From NCBI GenBank assembly GCA_965204875.1, contig OZ242020.1:2418001-2482000 (forward strand): a DNA stretch of 64,000 nucleotides, read 5' to 3'. The translations under genes and the position numbers were made by a program. Numbering within the stretch: position 1 is the first letter of the stretch; the number at the start of each line of letters is the position of its first letter. This document shows positions 61,361 to 64,000 of this stretch, one piece after another. This DNA is from Aldehydirespirator sp965204875. Its GTDB lineage: Bacteria; Actinomycetota; Acidimicrobiia; Acidimicrobiales; Aldehydirespiratoraceae. The notes beneath the pieces are model-generated. The model saw only the letters and a list, made by a program, of their open reading frames with translations, had not been told where the DNA came from and searched no databases.

Positions 61361-61447
61361 CCGGAAAGAGCGACTTGAGGTGCGGTTGGCGGGCCGGTCG
61401 GTGGTGGCCGACTCGCGTTCAGCAGGCAGCTAGTCGGATTGGGCGAC
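61338..61447. repeat. 73-bp-offset duplication of the ROK kinase 3' end
   Basis: ACTCGCGCTCAGCAGACAGC at 61338 recurs with three changes at 61411, including the in-context TAG. It fills most of the gap before nagB; nothing else is seen there. Confidence 0.85.
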
Positions 61448-61502
61448 GCTGGCTGATGGCGGGCTGTGGAGCGTGCGGACACAGCCGGAGCGTTGATCAG
61501 CG

Positions 61503-62258
61503 ATGAGGTTGCACGCGGTCCGGGATCAAGCGGCGGCCGCACAAGCGGCAGCCGACATCATTGAACGGTTCCTGAACGAGGCTGCGCCGGCGGTGCTGGG
61601 AGTCGCGACCGGCGCCACCATGGAGGAACCCTTCGCTGAGGTCGTGCGACGCTACCGGCTGGGAAGGCTGAGCATGACTCGCACGGAGGTTTACCTGCTC
61701 GACGAGTACATCGGCCTCGAACGGCACGACCCGAGCACATTTGCCAACACCGTCAAGCGGCTGCTGGTTCAGCGGACCGACCTGCCTGCGGACGCGGTTC
61801 ATGGCCCGGATCCTCATGCTGCCGACCTGCATGCTGCATGCGAAGAATACGAGCGGCAGGTGCGCAGCGCACAGATCGGCCTGCAACTGCTCGGGATAGG
61901 AACGAATGGGCACATCGCCTTCAATGAACCGGGATCGGTCTTCAGCAGCACGACACGTGTGGTGCGCCTGAGCCAGCGGACGCTGGCCGACAATGCAGCT
62001 ATCTTTGCGTCCGGCACATCTATGCCCGCAACCGCGATCACCCAAGGCATCAGCACCATCCTCGCCGCCGAGAAGTTGCTTCTCATAGCCTGCGGCAAGC
62101 ACAAGGCAAGAGCCGTCTCACTGGCCATCGAGGGTCCCCTCAGCGAGGCACTGCCGGCCTCGGCGTTGCAGCTTCATCGCAACGTCACCGCCATCGTTGA
62201 CGCAGCAGCCGCATCGCTGCTGTCCGAAGCCGCCCACCCGAACGAGCACTCACAGTGA
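61503..62258 (+). CDS. nagB: Glucosamine-6-phosphate deaminase family protein
   Basis: A 251-residue NagB-type isomerase/deaminase, which would convert glucosamine 6-phosphate to fructose 6-phosphate and ammonia. VLGVATGATMEEPFAEVVRR (phosphate site), YLLDEYIGL (catalytic Asp), the signature LLGIGTNGHIAFNEPGS (catalytic Asp replaced position noted as Asn-Gly-His, normal in family), and TQGISTILAAEKLLLIACG. It closes the ROK-controlled operon and is the strongest hint that the imported compound contains an amino sugar. Confidence 0.92.
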   Translation: MRLHAVRDQAAAAQAAADIIERFLNEAAPAVLGVATGATMEEPFAEVVRRYRLGRLSMTRTEVYLLDEYIGLERHDPSTFANTVKRLLVQRTDLPADAVHGPDPHAADLHAACEEYERQVRSAQIGLQLLGIGTNGHIAFNEPGSVFSSTTRVVRLSQRTLADNAAIFASGTSMPATAITQGISTILAAEKLLLIACGKHKARAVSLAIEGPLSEALPASALQLHRNVTAIVDAAAASLLSEAAHPNEHSQ

Positions 62259-62286
62259 GATCACTCGAGGCATTCGCCTCATCCGA

Positions 62287-62355
62287 TGTCCAATATCGGT
62301 ACTCTGGCGTGTCAAATCTGTGCAGTGTCAGGTGTCAATGGCCGGTAGTCTGGCG
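62287..62355. repeat. Promoter array D: three degenerate tandem 23-bp repeats upstream of ATPase D
   Basis: Units start TGTC at 62287, 62310 and 62333, an exact 23-bp period equal to that of array C. Units one and three both end TCTGGCG; unit two is more diverged. Consensus TGTCAA-N8-GTA-TCTGGCG. The third unit contains the -10 box. Confidence 0.75.
62346..62351 (+). promoter_or_regulatory. -10 box of the ATPase D promoter (leaderless start)
   Basis: TAGTCT lies within the third repeat and 6 bases before the GTG at 62358, the same geometry as at ATPase B. Confidence 0.5.
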
Positions 62356-62357
62356 GG

Positions 62358-63384
62358 GTGGCCGAGTACCTGGAGCGTCTCGCGGAACCGCTCATCGCTG
62401 CACTTCTCAAAGAGCTTCCAGCCTTGGCGCTGGTCGGTCCGAGGGCCTCGGGGAAGACCACCACCGCGGCGCGCTACGCCCGTACCGTGATCCGGCTGGA
62501 TCGCCGAGCCGAGGCCTTGGCGGTCGCGGCCGATCCCGACGCAGCGCTCGAGGGCCTGGCCGAACCCGTCCTGCTGGACGAGTGGCAGGAGGTGCCCCAA
62601 GTGCTGGGCGCCGTCAAGAGGGCCTGTGACGCCGAACCCCGCCCGGGACGCTTCATCCGGTCCACCAGCGGCGTCTCGGGCACGCCCGACTGCTCGCCAA
62701 CGGTCATCTGACTCTCAGATGGCCGGCGGAGGCTACGACAGTGCGAGGCTGGCCCGCTTCTTCGAGGCATACGCGCTCAACTCGGCCGGTGTCGTTGACG
62801 ACACGACCCTCTGTGATGCTGCGGGCATCAACCGGCGCACCGCGGTGCGCTACCTGGATCTGCTCGGCCGGCTTCACATCGTCGATGAGCTGCCGGCCTG
62901 GACGACGAACCGACTCAAGCGGCTGTCGCTCGCTCGGAAGCGGTTCCTGGCGGATCCTTCGCTGCTGGCGTCCGTGACGGGTGCCACCGATCGCTCAGCC
63001 AGGCGTGACGGCAACCTGCTGGGTCGCCTGCTTGAGACATTGGCGGTGGCGCAACTGCGGGCCCAGGCGGCGGTCAGCGAGCACCGCTGCCGGCTCTATC
63101 ACCTCTGGCAGCACCACGGGCGCCATGAGATAGACGTCGTCGCCGAACTCGACTCGCAGCACTTGGTCGCCATCGAGATAAAGGCCACGGCCGCGCCCTC
63201 GCCCGATGATGCACGCCACCTCGCCTGGCTGCGTGATCACATAGGCGACAGGCTTCTTGCCGGCATCGTGCTTCACACCGGCCCCTCGGCGTTCCCGCTA
63301 GGCGACCGCCTCTGGGCACTCCCGATCAGCTCCCTCTGGGGCGAGCGTGTCAGCGATCACTTGGGCAGGCCGTACTGGTCGTAG
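62358..63384 (+). pseudogene. Broken AAA/DUF4143 ATPase (ATPase D)
   Basis: Two parts in different frames. 62358-62711 encodes the N-terminus with Walker A VGPRASGKTTTAARYA and Walker B VLLDEWQEVPQVLG and is intact up to GRFI, where family members continue with LTGS. From about 62720 another frame gives the C-terminal half: GGGYDSARLARFFEAYALNS, a winged helix (CDAAGINRRTAVRYLDLL), VDELPAWTTNRLKRLSLARK, and the nuclease-like HEIDVVAELDSQHLVAIEIK. Roughly 100-150 residues (sensor, lid) are missing at the joint and the frame is shifted, so this is a deletion-plus-frameshift relic unless both halves are made separately. It is related to ATPase C. Confidence 0.83.
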
Positions 63385-63614
63385 AGGAGTTCGCCATGAT
63401 CAACCTCCGCGGACCCCTTGTCCAGCAGGCTGGCGCAACTAGCGGAGATCTCCCGCAGCGACCGAAGGCGTTCCTCGGTGCTGCGCCTGCGCATCTCGCG
63501 CTCCAAGCGTTCTCTGAGCGCCACCGTGATTGCCTCGGTCTTCGTCTCACCAGTGAGGAGCGCCAGTTCTCTGGCTAGCCGGCAAGTCTCTTCGTTCTTG
63601 ATGTTGAGGCTCAT
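63357..63614 (-). CDS. VapB-like antitoxin without a partner toxin
   Basis: An 85-residue protein of the PSK/VapB (Rv0623-like) group: MSLNIKNEETCRLARELALL and TGETKTEAITVALRERLERE form the usual DNA-binding N-terminus, and the tail ends DHGELLYDQYGLPK, which in relatives leads straight into vapC. Here the DNA beyond the stop belongs to the end of convergent ATPase D (28-base overlap), and no VapC frame is found. AGAGAG lies 6-11 bases before the ATG. Confidence 0.82.
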   Translation of the reverse strand: MSLNIKNEETCRLARELALLTGETKTEAITVALRERLEREMRRRSTEERLRSLREISASCASLLDKGSAEVDHGELLYDQYGLPK

Positions 63615-63666
63615 TAGTTTCTCTCTTGAGGGCAGATTCAACCTCGCCGTACGTGCGCGCTCGCGG

Positions 63667-64000
63667 TCAGGCCGGAGTGCCGCCACCGGCCGTGCCGGGA
63701 CGGGGTGGTGTTTCGGGGTTGTGGTGCTGGACTCCCTCCAGGCGGGCCAGGCGCTCCCGGGTGTCGGCGAGGCTGTCGACGATCTTGGCGAGCGTGCGCT
63801 GGGTCTCGTTGTGCTGTGCGGTGAACATGTCGGTGGCACGCTCAAGCTGACGGGTGAAATCCTTGCGGGTCTCCTGGTTGGAGCGCTCGATCAAGTTGCG
63901 GGTCTCCTGGTTGGCTTGGCGATGTTCCTGGTTGGAGCGCTCGATCAGGTCGCGGGTCTCCTGGTTGGCTTGGCGATGTTCCTGGTTGGAGCGCTCGATC
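63667..64000 (-). CDS. Coiled-coil protein with 18-residue repeats, 3' part
   Basis: The minus-strand frame is open to the window edge, so the start lies beyond 64000; 110 residues are seen. The visible N-terminal part is made of 18-residue repeats IERSNQEHRQANQETRDL, followed by a coiled coil (TRQLERATDMFTAQHNETQR; IVDSLADTRERLARLEG) and a short Gly/Pro tail. No known family is recognised; similar small coiled-coil proteins occur next to toxin-antitoxin genes. It is upstream of the antitoxin gene, with a 52-base gap. Confidence 0.65.
   Translation of the reverse strand, partial: IERSNQEHRQANQETRDLIERSNQEHRQANQETRNLIERSNQETRKDFTRQLERATDMFTAQHNETQRTLAKIVDSLADTRERLARLEGVQHHNPETPPRPGTAGGGTPA
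63877..64000. repeat. 54-bp tandem repeat, continuing beyond the window
   Basis: Units start at 63877, 63931 and 63985 with only a few substitutions between the first two. Each encodes 18 residues on the minus strand. The array is cut by the window edge. Confidence 0.9.

Overview
The window is 64 kb of GC-rich DNA from an actinobacterium, most likely an Acidimicrobiia-type lineage. This rests on the holA, rpsT, lepA, hrcA, dnaJ, rsmE gene order, abundant CaiB/BaiF CoA-transferases and acyl-CoA dehydrogenases, an F420-type luciferase-like oxidoreductase, many GTG starts, apparently leaderless promoters, and Thr-rich secreted proteins. The taxonomic placement is inference; there is no rRNA gene here.

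Layout. 0-6.7 kb: the 3' part of a type I restriction HsdR gene, a collagen-stalked vanadium-haloperoxidase-like lipoprotein, a ROK fructokinase-like gene and a divergent solitary ATPase (ATPase A). 6.6-15.3 kb: a minus-strand run of eight genes for acyl-CoA catabolism (two acyl-CoA dehydrogenases, two CoA-transferases, a double hot-dog dehydratase, a HpcH/HpaI aldolase, an APH-type kinase and a small coupled ORF). 15.3-21.5 kb: two consecutive SNF2-type helicases, the first visibly richer in A/T. 21.6-24 kb: a hydroxyisobutyrate-dehydrogenase-like gene and a convergent CoA-transferase. 24-27.9 kb: ATPase C (AAA/DUF4143), ATPase B, an AlbA_2/ATPase protein with an internal deletion, and tRNA-Ala(GGC). 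28-46.5 kb: mostly core genes (LLM oxidoreductase, thioredoxin, comEA, comEC, holA, rpsT, lepA, hrcA, dnaJ, rsmE, a LysM/pseudokinase pair, DUF512 radical SAM, der, a SpoIIE-type phosphatase). 46.6-52 kb: a zinc-ribbon membrane protein, a very large secreted protein with four seven-repeat RCC1 blocks, and tRNA-Pro(GGG). 52-62.3 kb: a CoA-transferase, then an operon for import and breakdown of an amino-sugar-like compound (ROK repressor, M20 hydrolase, ABC transporter, YhfX-like PLP protein, ROK kinase, NagB). 62.3-64 kb: a broken DUF4143 ATPase (ATPase D), a VapB-like antitoxin without toxin, and a repeat-rich coiled-coil protein cut by the window edge.

The most notable pattern is shared by the four solitary ATPase genes (5.4, 24.2, 25.6 and 62.4 kb). 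They belong to two different families, yet each is preceded by its own set of 3-4 tandem direct repeats with exact period (20, 23, 30 and 23 bp). The arrays end in or just before a TANNNT -10 box, and at B and D the start codon lies 6 bases past that box. Each protein carries a winged-helix-like segment. I read this as a family of self-regulating ATPase units with private operators, not known to me as a described system.

Two other themes recur. Long poly-G tracts (13 and 16 G) sit at the 5' ends of the two genes for large exported proteins, which suggests phase variation. Short tandem duplications repeatedly include a gene's start or stop codon (ROK kinase, lepA, der, SpoIIE-type phosphatase, CoA-transferase, M20 hydrolase, sugar-binding protein, second ROK kinase).
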